64,000 nt of DNA, taken from assembly GCA_020249285.1 (NCBI GenBank), contig JADCFX010000061.1:1-64000 (forward strand), given 5' to 3'. Of the stretch, positions 55,274 to 64,000 are shown piece by piece. Positions within the stretch are counted from its first letter, which is position 1; the number at the start of each line of letters is the position of its first letter. The notes under the pieces were generated by a model that saw only the letters and a list, made by a program, of their open reading frames with translations, made no database searches and was not told where the DNA came from. The translations under genes were made by a program, and so were the position numbers. This stretch comes from Roseomonas sp. (GTDB taxonomy: Bacteria; Pseudomonadota; Alphaproteobacteria; Acetobacterales; Acetobacteraceae).

Positions 55274-56611
55274 GTGACCGATAATTTCGAGGCTCTGCGC
55301 CTCAACCCGCTTATCCTTCAGGCATTGAAGGATGAGGGCTACAAATCCCCAACCCCCATCCAGGCACAGGCCATTCCGGCCGTTCTGGAAGGGCGCGACC
55401 TTTTGGGCATCGCCCAAACCGGTACCGGCAAGACCGCGGCCTTTGCGCTGCCCTTGCTGCATAAGCTTGCCCTGCTGAAGGGCCGCCCGCCGCGCGGTGG
55501 CTGCCGCGTGCTGGTGCTGAGCCCGACCCGCGAATTGGCGACGCAAATCGCCGAAAGCTTCCGCACCTATGGCAAGCACCTTGGCTTTTCCATCGCGACC
55601 ATTTTCGGCGGTGTCGGCTTTGGTGGCCAACGCCAGGCGCTTGGCCGCGGCATTGATGTGCTGGTGGCAACACCAGGGCGTTTGCAGGACCATCTGGAAC
55701 AGGGTTCTGCGCGGCTCGATCACGTGAGCACGCTGGTATTGGATGAGGCGGATCAGATGCTCGATAAGGGCTTCCTGCCGGCCATTCGCCGCCTGATCCG
55801 TGCCGTGCCGGTGGAACGTCAGACGCTGTTTTTCAGCGCCACCATGCCGGTGGAAATCAACCGCCTGGCGGATGAAATGCTGAAATCGCCCGTGCGCGTG
55901 GCGGTGGCGCCGGTGGCGACCACGGCCGAGAAAGTGGCGCAGCGTGTCATTCACGCCAATCGGCAGGATAAGCGCCGCGTATTGGCGGAATTGCTGCGTG
56001 GCGAAGGCGTTGGTCGCGCGCTGATTTTCAGCCGCACCAAGCATGGGGCGGATCGAATTGTTAATCAGTTGGATCAAGATGGTATTAGCGCCAATGCGAT
56101 CCATGGCAATAAATCCCAGAATGCACGCGAAGCAGCCTTGGCTGCCTTCCGTGATGGCCGCGCGCCGGTCATGGTGGCGACCGATATCGCCGCGCGTGGC
56201 ATTGATGTGGATGGCGTGACGCATGTCATCCAGTTTGATTTGCCGGAAGTGCCGGAAACCTATGTGCACCGCATCGGCCGTACCGCACGCGCCGGCGCTG
56301 CGGGGATCGCGATTGCGCTGTGTTCAAGTGAAGACCGCGACAAGCTGCGTGCGATTGAAAAGCTGATCCGCACGCAGATCCCGGCGGAAGATCGCCGCAC
56401 TGGGGAAGCCGAGGAAGCAGCCCCAGCACGTCCGCTGCGTCAGCCCCGCCCGCAACGCGCGGCGCAAAAGCCGCGTCAGGCGCAGGAACAGCAAAGCCCG
56501 CGCCGGGCATCCTCCGGCCCGGCCCGTAGCGGCGGTGGCGGTGGCGAAGCGTCGCGCCGCCGCGCAGGCTCAGCCCCCGGTTCGGGGCAATTTGGGCGTT
56601 TGCCGCGCTGA
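55274..56611 (+). CDS. DEAD-box ATP-dependent RNA helicase, RhlE type
   Basis: RNA helicase of 445 residues. All motifs are present: Q motif SPTPIQAQAIP, motif I AQTGTGKT, Ia PTRELA, II LDEADQML, III SAT, IV ALIFSRTKHGAD, V ATDIAARGIDVDGV and VI HRIGRTARAG. The C-terminal 85 residues are a disordered Arg/Pro/Gln/Gly-rich tail typical of RhlE. It remodels RNA in ribosome assembly or decay. The start is GTG 55274 with TTAGGA upstream. A degenerate repeat copy and a strong hairpin follow the stop. Confidence 0.95.
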   Translation: MTDNFEALRLNPLILQALKDEGYKSPTPIQAQAIPAVLEGRDLLGIAQTGTGKTAAFALPLLHKLALLKGRPPRGGCRVLVLSPTRELATQIAESFRTYGKHLGFSIATIFGGVGFGGQRQALGRGIDVLVATPGRLQDHLEQGSARLDHVSTLVLDEADQMLDKGFLPAIRRLIRAVPVERQTLFFSATMPVEINRLADEMLKSPVRVAVAPVATTAEKVAQRVIHANRQDKRRVLAELLRGEGVGRALIFSRTKHGADRIVNQLDQDGISANAIHGNKSQNAREAALAAFRDGRAPVMVATDIAARGIDVDGVTHVIQFDLPEVPETYVHRIGRTARAGAAGIAIALCSSEDRDKLRAIEKLIRTQIPAEDRRTGEAEEAAPARPLRQPRPQRAAQKPRQAQEQQSPRRASSGPARSGGGGGEASRRRAGSAPGSGQFGRLPR

Positions 56612-56612
56612 A

Positions 56613-56656
56613 GCGTTTCCGAACCGAGTAGAATCACTTGGCGTTTCGGGAAATGC
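56613..56656 (+). repeat. 44-nt dispersed hairpin repeat, diverged copy E
   Basis: Same length as copies A and B, with arms GCGTTTCC and GGAAATGC. Relative to GCATTTTC/GAAAATGC, one T-to-C change is matched by an A-to-G change in the opposite arm, and one change gives a G-T pair. The hairpin has thus been kept while the sequence drifted. It begins one base after the helicase stop. Confidence 0.75.
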
Positions 56657-56663
56657 AATCAAT

Positions 56664-56702
56664 CGCTCAGAGCATGCATGCTAGGCAGATATGCTCTGAG
56701 CG
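56664..56702. terminator. 12-bp perfect hairpin between convergent genes
   Basis: CGCTCAGAGCAT (56664-56675) pairs with ATGCTCTGAGCG (56691-56702) around 15 bases. It lies between the convergent helicase and Bug receptor genes. No T-run follows on either strand, so it may block RNA decay or act as a factor-dependent terminator. Confidence 0.55.
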
Positions 56703-56738
56703 CCTTCAAGCGCACCGAGGCAGACCGGAGGGCGCTGC

Positions 56739-57701
56739 CTATGCCGGCGCAAGGTTGAGGCGCCGCAGCAGCGCGCGTTCGTCATCCATGGTCTGGCGCA
56801 TCGCTTCGCGATAGGCAGGACCATCCAGCAGGATCAGTGGCTGATTGACGCGTTCCAGGAATTGCAGATGCGCGGGGTCTTGCGCGGCGGCGGTGAAAGC
56901 CTCGGCCAATACGCGCACCACGCCGGGGTCCATCCCGCGCGGGCCAATCAACCCGCCCGGACTATCCACAACAATATCCAAGCCTTGTTCTTTCAGCGTC
57001 GCCACCTGCGGAAAGCGCTTGGCGCGCGCTGAGGTATAAATCGCAAGCAGGCGTAATTGCCCTGCTTCCACCATCGGCGCCCAGCCGGATGCTTCCGAGG
57101 CAAAATCAATCTCGCCGCCCAGCAGCGCGCGTAATGTGTCCGACGTGCCGCGATAGGGCACATGGGTCCAGCTCAAGCCGCGTTGAAAGCCGATGCGTTC
57201 CACGACCAGATGCTGCGTTGATCCAATGCCAAGCGTGCCGAAATTGAGCTTGCCCGGATTGGTCCGTGCATGGGCCAGCAATTGTTCAAGGCTTTGCCAG
57301 GGGGAATCGGCGCGCACTACAAGCCCCATGACAAAGCCGGTGATTTGCAGGATATAGGTCAGATCATTGATCGGATCATAGGGCGGGCGCGGGTTCAGCA
57401 GCATTTGCCGCACCACGCCGACATGCATTTGCGAAATCGTATAGCCATCGGGCCGCGCTTCCTGCAGCGCCATGGCGCCCAGAATGCCGGAAGCCCCGCC
57501 GCGATTTTCCACCACCACCGGCTGGCCCAGGCTGCGTGAGGCATGATCCGCCATGATGCGAAAACCCACATCCGCCGGCCCGCCCGCGGCCCAGGGAATG
57601 ATCAGGCGGATGGGCCGTTCCGGAAAGCGTGCCTGCGCCAGGGCTGGCATGGCAAGCAATGCCGAAGCGCCAAGCGCTACGCGACGGGTGATTTGCGCCA
57701 T
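56739..57701 (-). CDS. Bug/TctC family periplasmic substrate-binding protein
   Basis: Receptor of 320 residues with leader MAQITRRVALGASALLAMPALA. The core reads RPIRLIIPWAAGGPADVGFRI, VVVENRGGASGILGAMALQEA and RPDGYTISQMH. The PYRGTSDTLRALLGGEIDFAS segment marks the second lobe. It sits just downstream of the flavin monooxygenase gene on the same strand (65-base gap). The pair may therefore be co-expressed, the receptor capturing the compound that the monooxygenase attacks (inference). Confidence 0.93.
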   Translation of the reverse strand: MAQITRRVALGASALLAMPALAQARFPERPIRLIIPWAAGGPADVGFRIMADHASRSLGQPVVVENRGGASGILGAMALQEARPDGYTISQMHVGVVRQMLLNPRPPYDPINDLTYILQITGFVMGLVVRADSPWQSLEQLLAHARTNPGKLNFGTLGIGSTQHLVVERIGFQRGLSWTHVPYRGTSDTLRALLGGEIDFASEASGWAPMVEAGQLRLLAIYTSARAKRFPQVATLKEQGLDIVVDSPGGLIGPRGMDPGVVRVLAEAFTAAAQDPAHLQFLERVNQPLILLDGPAYREAMRQTMDDERALLRRLNLAPA

Positions 57702-57766
57702 TGTCTTAACCCCTTATTGGCTTGCTCAGTTTGCGCGCGAAAATCACCCTGCGGCAAGGGCCAGGA

Positions 57767-58906
57767 CTAAGCCGGCAGGCGTAGCCCAAGCCGTTCCAGC
57801 CGCGGCAGCACTTCCTGCACGAAATAGGGAATTTCCTTGAGGTAATCGAGGAAGGCGATGGTGCAGCCGGCAAGGCCCGTCGCACTCATGCGCGCCATTT
57901 CATCGGCAACGTCATCAGGCGTGCCGACAAAGGGGTAGGAACCGGGATAGGCGCCATCGAATTTGAAGCGGCCTTCACGTGTGAAGCGGTTTTCAAAGGG
58001 CCGCGCTATTTGTTGCCCTGGTGTGCCCACCACGGCGCCGCGGTTGTTCCGATAATAGGCTTGGCCCGCCGTATCTGCCATTTCCTCGGCGAAATAATGG
58101 AAAAATTCCTCGGCTTCCCGCCGTGTTGGGCGGCAGACCACATGGCCCATGGTGAAAACGCCAATCTGGCGCTGATGGCGCGCCATGTGCTGGCGCACAT
58201 CTTCAAGCAGTGCTGGCACCTGGTCCAATTCCGTCACGTTCAGGAACAGCACATCAGCGGCCTGAGAGGCGAAGTCCCGCCCCGCCGGCGAAAACCCCGC
58301 CGACATCACCGGCGGCCAGGGGCGTTGCACGGAAACTGGATTGGTGTGGCAATTCTTGAGCTTGAAGAATTCCCCATCCCAATCGAATTCCGGCCCGCCC
58401 GCCAGCATTTTGGACCAGATGCGGAACCATTCCAGCCCATGCTGATAGCGCTTATCCTGCTGGATTGTAACGCCGTGCAGGTCAAATTCCGCCTGGTTCC
58501 AGCCACAGACGATATTGAGCCCCGCGCGCCCATGGCTCACGTGATCAATGGTTGCAATCGCCTTGGCGCCGAAGGCGGGGGTGACGATCGGCACATGCAC
58601 GGTGGAAAAAATCGCGATGCGCTTCGTGATGGCGGCAAGGGCCGCGCCATGCGTCAGCGTTTCAAAGGATTTGCCATAGATGTTCGCATCGCCCTGATAG
58701 CCGCGCCATTTCGCGACCGGCAGAATGAATTCAAGGCCGGCCGCATCGGCGATTTGCGTCATCGCCGCAATGTCATCCCAATCGGCCTTCCAGCGTTCCG
58801 GCGCACGGCTCATGGTCAGGCCGCCATCGCAATTGGCGCTGAATATGCCGAGCTTGAATTTATTCAGGCCGAAAAGCGGGTTCTGCGCCCGCGCATCCTG
58901 TTCCAT
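57767..58906 (-). CDS. LLM-class flavin-dependent monooxygenase (RutA/SsuD-like)
   Basis: FMN-dependent monooxygenase of 379 residues. It has LGIFSANCDGGLTMSRAPERW at the start, then DGFEFILP-like AGLEFILPVAKWRGYQGD, and HVPIVTPAFGAKAIATIDHVSHGR. NIVCGWNQAEFDLHG and the substrate-loop segment GSYPFVGTPDDVADEMARM follow. The N-terminal half resembles RutA and dimethyl-sulfone monooxygenase more than the NtaA branch at 14136. It oxygenates a small organosulfur or N-heterocyclic substrate, not identifiable here. No flavin reductase gene is nearby. Confidence 0.9.
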   Translation of the reverse strand: MEQDARAQNPLFGLNKFKLGIFSANCDGGLTMSRAPERWKADWDDIAAMTQIADAAGLEFILPVAKWRGYQGDANIYGKSFETLTHGAALAAITKRIAIFSTVHVPIVTPAFGAKAIATIDHVSHGRAGLNIVCGWNQAEFDLHGVTIQQDKRYQHGLEWFRIWSKMLAGGPEFDWDGEFFKLKNCHTNPVSVQRPWPPVMSAGFSPAGRDFASQAADVLFLNVTELDQVPALLEDVRQHMARHQRQIGVFTMGHVVCRPTRREAEEFFHYFAEEMADTAGQAYYRNNRGAVVGTPGQQIARPFENRFTREGRFKFDGAYPGSYPFVGTPDDVADEMARMSATGLAGCTIAFLDYLKEIPYFVQEVLPRLERLGLRLPA

Positions 58907-59024
58907 GGCGTTTCCTCTTCTGGCTCAGTCTGCGGCGCGGGGAGGGGCTCGGCAAGGTGCCGGGAATGATTGCATCCTGCCCTGGGATCGGGAATGATTT
59001 CGCCTAGTAGCAAGGGGAAACACC

Positions 59025-59408
59025 ATGACCGCTTGGCCCAATACCGCCCGCCCGGGGGAGCCTTCGGATACCGCAAGGCCGTGGCATTGGTTGGCGCGCT
59101 TGGATGATGGCGGGCAGGCGCCTGTGCCGCTTGGTTGGAATCCAGCGGCGCGGCAATGGCTTTCCTGGGATGGCAGCGCTTTGGCGCCGGAAGAAGCGGC
59201 GCGGCGCTTTCGCTATCTTGGCCCAGCGCTGACACCGGCTGAAGTAGCAGCGGAAACCGCGCAAGCTGACGTGGTGGAGGCGCTGCCCGCACCCCCAATT
59301 GATATGGTCCCGAAGCGCGATGCCATCCGCAATCATTTGTTGATTTTTGTTGGCAGTGTGGTGGCGACATTGTTCCTGGCGGAAAAAATTGTGCAGTGGC
59401 GCCAGTAG
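59025..59408 (+). CDS. small C-terminally anchored hypothetical protein
   Basis: Protein of 127 residues that I do not recognise. Residues 1-85 are soluble, with WHWLARLDDGGQAPVPLGWNP and two short tryptophan-rich strands that suggest a small beta domain reminiscent of short interaction domains. The C-terminus has one hydrophobic helix (about 103-121, HLLIFVGSVVATLFLAEKI) and ends KIVQWRQ. AAGGGGA precedes ATG 59025 at the right distance, and codon use is like the neighbours, so it is probably real. It is divergent from the monooxygenase gene. Confidence 0.7.
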   Translation: MTAWPNTARPGEPSDTARPWHWLARLDDGGQAPVPLGWNPAARQWLSWDGSALAPEEAARRFRYLGPALTPAEVAAETAQADVVEALPAPPIDMVPKRDAIRNHLLIFVGSVVATLFLAEKIVQWRQ

Positions 59409-59573
59409 GAACACGCATTTTTGTGTCTCGTCAGCGGCTTATTTCGAAAGCGGTGCGCTTTGGCGGGGATTTCATGAGCCAAAACGCAAGAAACGCCTTT
59501 GCAGCCGCGCCCGCCTTGCGTCATGCTGGTATGCATCAAGGGGCCTGAACAAGCCCCATGCAGGGAGGATTTC

Positions 59574-60572
59574 ATGTTTAACCGTCGCAAGCTGTTGGCG
59601 CTCACCGCGCTCTCACCCCTTGCTGCGCCAATCATTTTGCGCGGCGCAGTAAGCCCTGCGGCTGCGCAGGCGCCCTGGCCCAGTCGGCAAATCCGCATGA
59701 TCATCCCCTGGCCGCCCGGTCAGGCGACCGACATTGTGGGACGACTGGCCGGGCAAAGGCTTCAGGAAAGGCTGGGCCAATTGGTGGTGCCGGAAAACCG
59801 CCCGGGTGCGGGCGGGCAGATCGGCACGGATCTGGTGGCCAAGGCGCCACCTGACGGCAATGTTATCCTCTCGGCCTCCATCGGTCCCATCACCTTCAGC
59901 CCGCTGGTGCAGCGCACCCCCTATGATCCCGAACGCGAATTGGCGCCGGTGGTGATCTTCGGCATCGCGCCCTTCATGTTGCTGGTGAAGCCTGATTTCC
60001 CGGCGCAGGATTTGCGGAGCTTCATGGCGCTGGTGAAGGCCAATCCAGGCAAATACAGCTATAATTCATCGGGCATTGGCGGCGCGCAGCATCTGGTGTG
60101 CGCGCTGTTCCTGGCAAAAGCGGGGCTGGATGCGCTTCATGTGCCTTTCCAAGGCAGCGGGCCGGCGCTGGCGGCTTTGCTCGGCGGCCAGGTGGATTTT
60201 GGCTTTGATACGCCTGCTGCGGCGGGGCGCCTGGTGCGCGATGGGCAGCTCCGCGCGCTTGGGCTCAGCACCGGCAAGCCTTCGGCCCAGGTGCCGGGCA
60301 TTCCGCCGGTCGCGGCTGTGGGTGGCCCCGCGGATTATGATGTCGGCGGCTGGAATGGGCTGATGGTGCCAGCCGGCACGCCGCGCCCGATCATTGATCG
60401 CATCTTCACGGAAATCCGCGATGGGATGCAGGTGCCGGAAGTGCGCCAGCGCTATGAGTCCGTGGGCTTCGATATTGACCCAATGGGGCCCGAGGCCATG
60501 CTGCAACATATGCGGAAGCTCTGGGCTGAATTCGGCCCTCTGATCCGTCAATTGGGGATAAGGGCCGAATAG
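59574..60572 (+). CDS. Bug/TctC family periplasmic substrate-binding protein
   Basis: Receptor of 332 residues. ATG 59574 has AGGGAGG seven bases upstream, and the leader MFNRRKLLALTALSPLAAP starts there; the frame is open 75 bases further. The core reads RQIRMIIPWPPGQATDIVGRLAG, then LVVPENRPGAGGQIGTDLVAKA and PPDGNVILSAS. HVPFQGSGPALAALLGGQVDFG marks the second lobe. It is convergent with moeA (seven bases between). Confidence 0.92.
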   Translation: MFNRRKLLALTALSPLAAPIILRGAVSPAAAQAPWPSRQIRMIIPWPPGQATDIVGRLAGQRLQERLGQLVVPENRPGAGGQIGTDLVAKAPPDGNVILSASIGPITFSPLVQRTPYDPERELAPVVIFGIAPFMLLVKPDFPAQDLRSFMALVKANPGKYSYNSSGIGGAQHLVCALFLAKAGLDALHVPFQGSGPALAALLGGQVDFGFDTPAAAGRLVRDGQLRALGLSTGKPSAQVPGIPPVAAVGGPADYDVGGWNGLMVPAGTPRPIIDRIFTEIRDGMQVPEVRQRYESVGFDIDPMGPEAMLQHMRKLWAEFGPLIRQLGIRAE

Positions 60573-60579
60573 CGCTGAA

Positions 60580-61803
60580 TTAGACGCCCAATTCGCCGAG
60601 CATAATCGCCTCAACCTCAGCCCCTGCGGGCAAGGCGGGGGCGAAGGGTGCGCGCAGCACCAGCGCATCGGCGCGCGCCAGCGTGGCGAGCATCGAGCTA
60701 TCCTGCACCGGGAAGGGCCGTACCGTGATGTGCCCTTCGGCGTCGGCCTCCAAGCTCGCGCGCAGGAAATCGGCACGGCGGTCATTTTCGGCCAAGGGTG
60801 CGGCGCAGATCACGCGCCGGCTTGGCGTGGGCGCGCCGGGCAGGCCAGATAGCCGCGCCAGCGCGGGCAACAGAAACACAATGCCGCAAACCAGCGCCGA
60901 GACCGGATTGCCCGGCAGGCCCAGCACCGGCACGCGCCCCAAGCGCCCCCAGATCAAGGGCTTGCCGGGCCGCATGGCGATTTTCCAGAAGCCGAGTTCA
61001 AACCCCTCGCCGCCCAGCGCCTTTTGGATCAGATCATGTTCGCCCACACTGGCGCCGCCGGTGGTCACCAGCAGATCATAGCCATGGGCAGAGGCAGCGA
61101 TATCGGCGATGGCGCTGGCATCATCGGGGGCGATGGGCAGCACAATCGGCTCACCCCCGCCAGCGCGGATCAGCGCCGCCAAGGCATGGGCATTGGAACT
61201 GACAATGCCGCCCGTGGGGATGGGGTCTCCGGGCAGTGCGATTTCATCGCCGGTGGCGAGTATGCCCACGCGTGGGCGCCGATGCACGGCAAGCCAGGGG
61301 TTATTGCTGGCCGCAGCAAGGCCGATATCGCGCGCCGTCAGGCGCCGGCCCTGCGCCAAAAGTGTTTCACCCTCGGCGAAATCCAGGCCGCGCTTCCGCA
61401 CCCAGCGCTCCGCGGTGACGCCTTCCTTCACAATTACAGCGCCATCAGCGGCTTCGGCATCTTCCTGCAACAGGATCGAATCGGCCCCGTCGGGCAGGAA
61501 GCCGCCGGTGAAAATCCGCACCGCCTGACCAGGGCCGACTGACCCTACAAAAGGATGCCCCGCCGGCGCCGCGCCAATCACGGCAAGCCTTGCGCCCAAA
61601 ACGCCATCCGCCGCGCGCAAAGCATAGCCATCCATGGCGGACATATCAGCGGGCGGCTGCGTGAGCCGCGCCAGTACGGGGCGCGCCAGCACGCGCCCGG
61701 CTGCGTCGGGCAAGGCAATAGTCTCGGCAGCGGTGGGCGTCAGCGACGCCAGGATGCGCGTGCGGGCTTCTTCAACCGGCAGCAAGCCGCCCTTTTCAGC
61801 CAC
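60580..61803 (-). CDS. moeA: molybdopterin molybdotransferase
   Basis: Inserts molybdate into adenylated molybdopterin, 407 residues. Motifs are [39 protein letters not shown] and [16 protein letters not shown], with [10 protein letters not shown] and [10 protein letters not shown] near the active site. The C-terminal domain IV is complete. I set the start at GTG 61803, overlapping the end of moaC by eight bases; the protein then begins [14 protein letters not shown], as in relatives. Last gene of the trpD-trpC-moaC-moeA operon. Confidence 0.95.
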   Translation of the reverse strand: MAEKGGLLPVEEARTRILASLTPTAAETIALPDAAGRVLARPVLARLTQPPADMSAMDGYALRAADGVLGARLAVIGAAPAGHPFVGSVGPGQAVRIFTGGFLPDGADSILLQEDAEAADGAVIVKEGVTAERWVRKRGLDFAEGETLLAQGRRLTARDIGLAAASNNPWLAVHRRPRVGILATGDEIALPGDPIPTGGIVSSNAHALAALIRAGGGEPIVLPIAPDDASAIADIAASAHGYDLLVTTGGASVGEHDLIQKALGGEGFELGFWKIAMRPGKPLIWGRLGRVPVLGLPGNPVSALVCGIVFLLPALARLSGLPGAPTPSRRVICAAPLAENDRRADFLRASLEADAEGHITVRPFPVQDSSMLATLARADALVLRAPFAPALPAGAEVEAIMLGELGV

Positions 61804-62275
61804 CGATGAACTCGCCCGATTTGCCGCCGGCCTTATGCACCAGGCGGATGTCCTCAATCCGCATGCCGCGATCGGCGGCCTTCACCATGTCATAGACCGT
61901 GAGTGCGGCGATGCTGACGGCGGTGAGCGCTTCCATCTCCACCCCCGTCTTGCCGGTCAGACTCACGGTTGCTTCGATCACGATGGCGTCATCGCCTTCC
62001 GGTTCCAGATCAACCGAGACTTTCGAAATCATCAGCGGATGGCAAAGCGGAATAAGGTCCGATGTACGCTTGGCGGCCATGATGCCAGCAAGTCTCGCTA
62101 CACCCAGCACATCACCCTTGCCCGCGCGGCCTTCGCGAATAAGCAGCAGTGTTTCTGGCGCCATCACAATGCGCCCGCGTGCGGTGGCCGTCCGCGCTGT
62201 CTCGGCCTTGGGGGAAACATCCACCATGGCCGCGCGGCCCGCGGCATCAAAATGTGTGAGCCGTGGCGTGCTCAG
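61796..62275 (-). CDS. moaC: cyclic pyranopterin monophosphate synthase, apparent CTG start
   Basis: Molybdenum-cofactor enzyme of about 159 residues. It has [26 protein letters not shown] and [30 protein letters not shown] and KSGGKSG-like KAGGKSGEF. The first ATG in frame (62227) would remove the conserved N-terminal LTHFDAAG segment. The frame is open upstream of that ATG and encodes [20 protein letters not shown], with no ATG, GTG or TTG before it. CTG at 62275 overlaps the trpC stop as CTGA, mirroring common ATGA/GTGA junctions, with GGTGGA upstream. I take CTG as start; length then equals that of other MoaC proteins. Confidence 0.85.
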   Translation of the reverse strand: MSTPRLTHFDAAGRAAMVDVSPKAETARTATARGRIVMAPETLLLIREGRAGKGDVLGVARLAGIMAAKRTSDLIPLCHPLMISKVSVDLEPEGDDAIVIEATVSLTGKTGVEMEALTAVSIAALTVYDMVKAADRGMRIEDIRLVHKAGGKSGEFIGG

Positions 62276-63111
62276 GACACGTCCACCAAAGCGCGCGCGG
62301 CGGCGGCAACATCCGCCTGGCGCATGAGGTGTTCGCCCACCAGAATGCAGCGTGCCCCAGCGGCGGCCATGCGGCGCACATCATCTGGGGTGCGAATGCC
62401 GCTTTCGGCGACCGGCAGGCGGTCTGCCGGGACCAGCGGGGCAAGCGCATCGCTGGTCGCAAGATCGGTCTGCAAGCTCCGCAGGTCACGGTTATTGATG
62501 CCGATCAGGCGGGTCTCAAGGCCAAGGGCGCGGTCCAACTCGCGCCGGTCATGCACCTCAGCCAATACGGACATATCGAGCGAGCGTGCGATATCTTCCA
62601 ATTCGCTCGCCTGCGCATCGGTGAGCGCTGCCATGATCAGCAGAATGCAATCGGCCCCCATGGCGCGGGCTTCAAACACCTGCCAGGGATGGATCATGAA
62701 ATCCTTGCGCAGCACCGGCAGCGCGCAAGCCGCGCGGGCGGCTTCCAGATGCTCCACGGCGCCTTGGAACCAGGGCGCATCGGTCAGCACGGAAAGGCAG
62801 GCGGCGCCACCCGCCTCATAGGCGCGGGCGAGTGCTGCGGGTTCAAACGGATCACGAATCAGCCCGCCCGAGGGGGAGGCGCGCTTGATTTCGGCAATCA
62901 GCCCTGTGCGGCCCTCGCCAATCCGTTCACAAATTGCGCCAACAAAGTCACGGAGCGGCGGCGCAGCCGCAGCGCGGCGTTCAATTTCCGCCTGCGGGGT
63001 GACTTCCATCCGCTCGGCGACTTCGCGCGCCTTATCGGCCAGGATACGGGCCAGGGTGTCAGGGACCGATGCGGCATCGGTCGAGGGCACCGAGATATGG
63101 GGTGCATTCAT
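62272..63111 (-). CDS. trpC: indole-3-glycerol-phosphate synthase
   Basis: Tryptophan pathway enzyme of 279 residues, a TIM barrel. The segments [15 protein letters not shown] and VLRKDFMI contain catalytic lysines. [31 protein letters not shown] and VAESGIRT are the other strand-end motifs. ATG 63111 overlaps the trpD stop by one base (TGATG), so translation is coupled. The TrpF domain fused in some enterobacteria is absent. Confidence 0.95.
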   Translation of the reverse strand: MNAPHISVPSTDAASVPDTLARILADKAREVAERMEVTPQAEIERRAAAAPPLRDFVGAICERIGEGRTGLIAEIKRASPSGGLIRDPFEPAALARAYEAGGAACLSVLTDAPWFQGAVEHLEAARAACALPVLRKDFMIHPWQVFEARAMGADCILLIMAALTDAQASELEDIARSLDMSVLAEVHDRRELDRALGLETRLIGINNRDLRSLQTDLATSDALAPLVPADRLPVAESGIRTPDDVRRMAAAGARCILVGEHLMRQADVAAAARALVDVS

Positions 63112-64000
63112 CAAGAAATATCCTTGGGGGGGCATAACGCCCGAAGGCGGGCCAATACTCCAAACGCAGCCCCTTCGTCTATGGCCCTGGCGGCCAAAGC
63201 GACGCCAGCCTTAAGATCAACTGCCTTGCCGGCCACGATCAGCGACGCAGCGGCATTCAGAAGCACCACATCACGATAGGCACCAGGCGCGCCGCGCAGC
63301 AGGGCTTCCAAAGCGGCGGCGTTTTCCGCGGGGTCCCCGCCCTTGAGCGCCGAGGCCGGGGCGCGTGTAAGCCCAGCATCTTCCGGGGTCACGGTAAATT
63401 CCCGAATGGCGCCATTCTCCAGCGCCACCACCTGGCTGTCGCCGGAAAGCGTGAGCTCATCCAGGCCATCGCCATGCACCAGCCAGGCGCATTCGGTGCC
63501 GAGTCGGGCCAGTGTTTCCGCCATGGGGCGAAGCCATTGCGGCGAAAAGGCGCCTGTCATTTGCAGCTTGACCCGGGCGGGATTGGCCAGCGGCCCAAGC
63601 AGGTTGAAGATGGTGCGCGTGCCTAATTCCATGCGCGGGCCGGCAGCATGGCGCATGGAAGCGTGATGGCGAGGCGCCATCAGAAACACCATGCCGGCAT
63701 CGCGCAGCACTTCCGGCAATTTTTCCATCGGCACATCAAGCGAAATGCCAAGCGCCGAGATGGCATCCGCAGCCCCAGACCGCGACGACAGCGCGCGATT
63801 CCCATGCTTTGCTACCGGCACACCACAACCCGCCACGACCATGGCCGTGGTGGTGGAAATATTCAGCGTCCCCGCCGCATCGCCCCCGGTGCCGACGATA
63901 TCCATCGCGCCCGGCGGCGCTTCAATCGCGACCATCCGCGCGCGCATGGCGCGCACCGCGCCGGTCATCTCGGCCACGGTTTCACCGCGCACGCGCATCG
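63111..64000 (-). CDS. trpD: anthranilate phosphoribosyltransferase, 5' end cut by window
   Basis: About 295 residues are visible. The frame is open to the window end, and roughly the first 45 residues of the usual 340 are missing. PRPP-site motif [29 protein letters not shown], and [11 protein letters not shown] with the HGDGLDE segment are clear. It transfers phosphoribose to anthranilate. First visible gene of a minus-strand operon with trpC, moaC and moeA, an order frequent in alphaproteobacteria. trpG/trpE would be expected beyond the window end. Confidence 0.95.
   Translation of the reverse strand, partial: MRVRGETVAEMTGAVRAMRARMVAIEAPPGAMDIVGTGGDAAGTLNISTTTAMVVAGCGVPVAKHGNRALSSRSGAADAISALGISLDVPMEKLPEVLRDAGMVFLMAPRHHASMRHAAGPRMELGTRTIFNLLGPLANPARVKLQMTGAFSPQWLRPMAETLARLGTECAWLVHGDGLDELTLSGDSQVVALENGAIREFTVTPEDAGLTRAPASALKGGDPAENAAALEALLRGAPGAYRDVVLLNAAASLIVAGKAVDLKAGVALAARAIDEGAAFGVLARLRALCPPKDIS

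Overview
The window looks like a chromosome segment of a GC-rich alphaproteobacterium, most likely Acetobacteraceae (Roseomonas-like). This is inferred from the rplU-rpmA-obgE-proB and trpD-trpC-moaC-moeA gene orders, from five Bug/TctC-type tricarboxylate-transporter receptors without their TctA/TctB partners, and from many amidase, amidohydrolase and flavin-monooxygenase genes. No database search was possible, so all names rest on motifs, length and context.

Layout. (1) 1-8727, minus strand: a defence-type island. It reads, in transcription order, a DUF499 AAA+ ATPase, a small unknown protein, a nitrilase-fold protein with an intact E-K-C triad, an unrecorded 55-residue protein, a DUF1156 DNA adenine methylase and the start of a further gene. 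A 20-bp perfect hairpin covers the start codon of that last gene. The island lies against the 3' end of tRNA-Ser(CGA) and its central genes are clearly poorer in G+C. (2) 9493-12342: core genes rplU, rpmA, obgE, proB. (3) 12436-32942: catabolic and transport genes (AtuA-like/DUF4387 pair, flavin monooxygenase, aldo/keto reductase, three Bug receptors, DUF4089/amidase/MFS operon, amidohydrolase). Among them are ABC-F, a PfkB kinase, an RluA pseudouridine synthase, a glycosyltransferase, an SDR, katG and a low-GC membrane protein.

(4) 33039-43350, minus strand: four tandem, divergent paralogues of about 805-844 residues. They share eight motif blocks and belong to no family I recognise. This is the strongest candidate for an undescribed system. 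(5) 43518-46749: a tightly overlapping operon of an APH-type kinase, an enolase-like protein lacking the active-site histidine, and a 2-hydroxyacid dehydrogenase. (6) 46971-51727: a trypsin/PDZ protein that has lost its catalytic triad, a cupin, and an ABC importer (binding protein and two permeases, no ATPase).

(7) 51736-60572: AhpD-like protein, M20 amidohydrolase, LysE exporter, RhlE-type helicase, two more Bug receptors, a second flavin monooxygenase and a small anchored protein. A dispersed 44-nt hairpin repeat occurs here, with another copy inside the DUF4089 gene. (8) 60580-64000, minus strand: trpD (cut by the window end), trpC, moaC and moeA as an overlapping operon. moaC appears to start at CTG.
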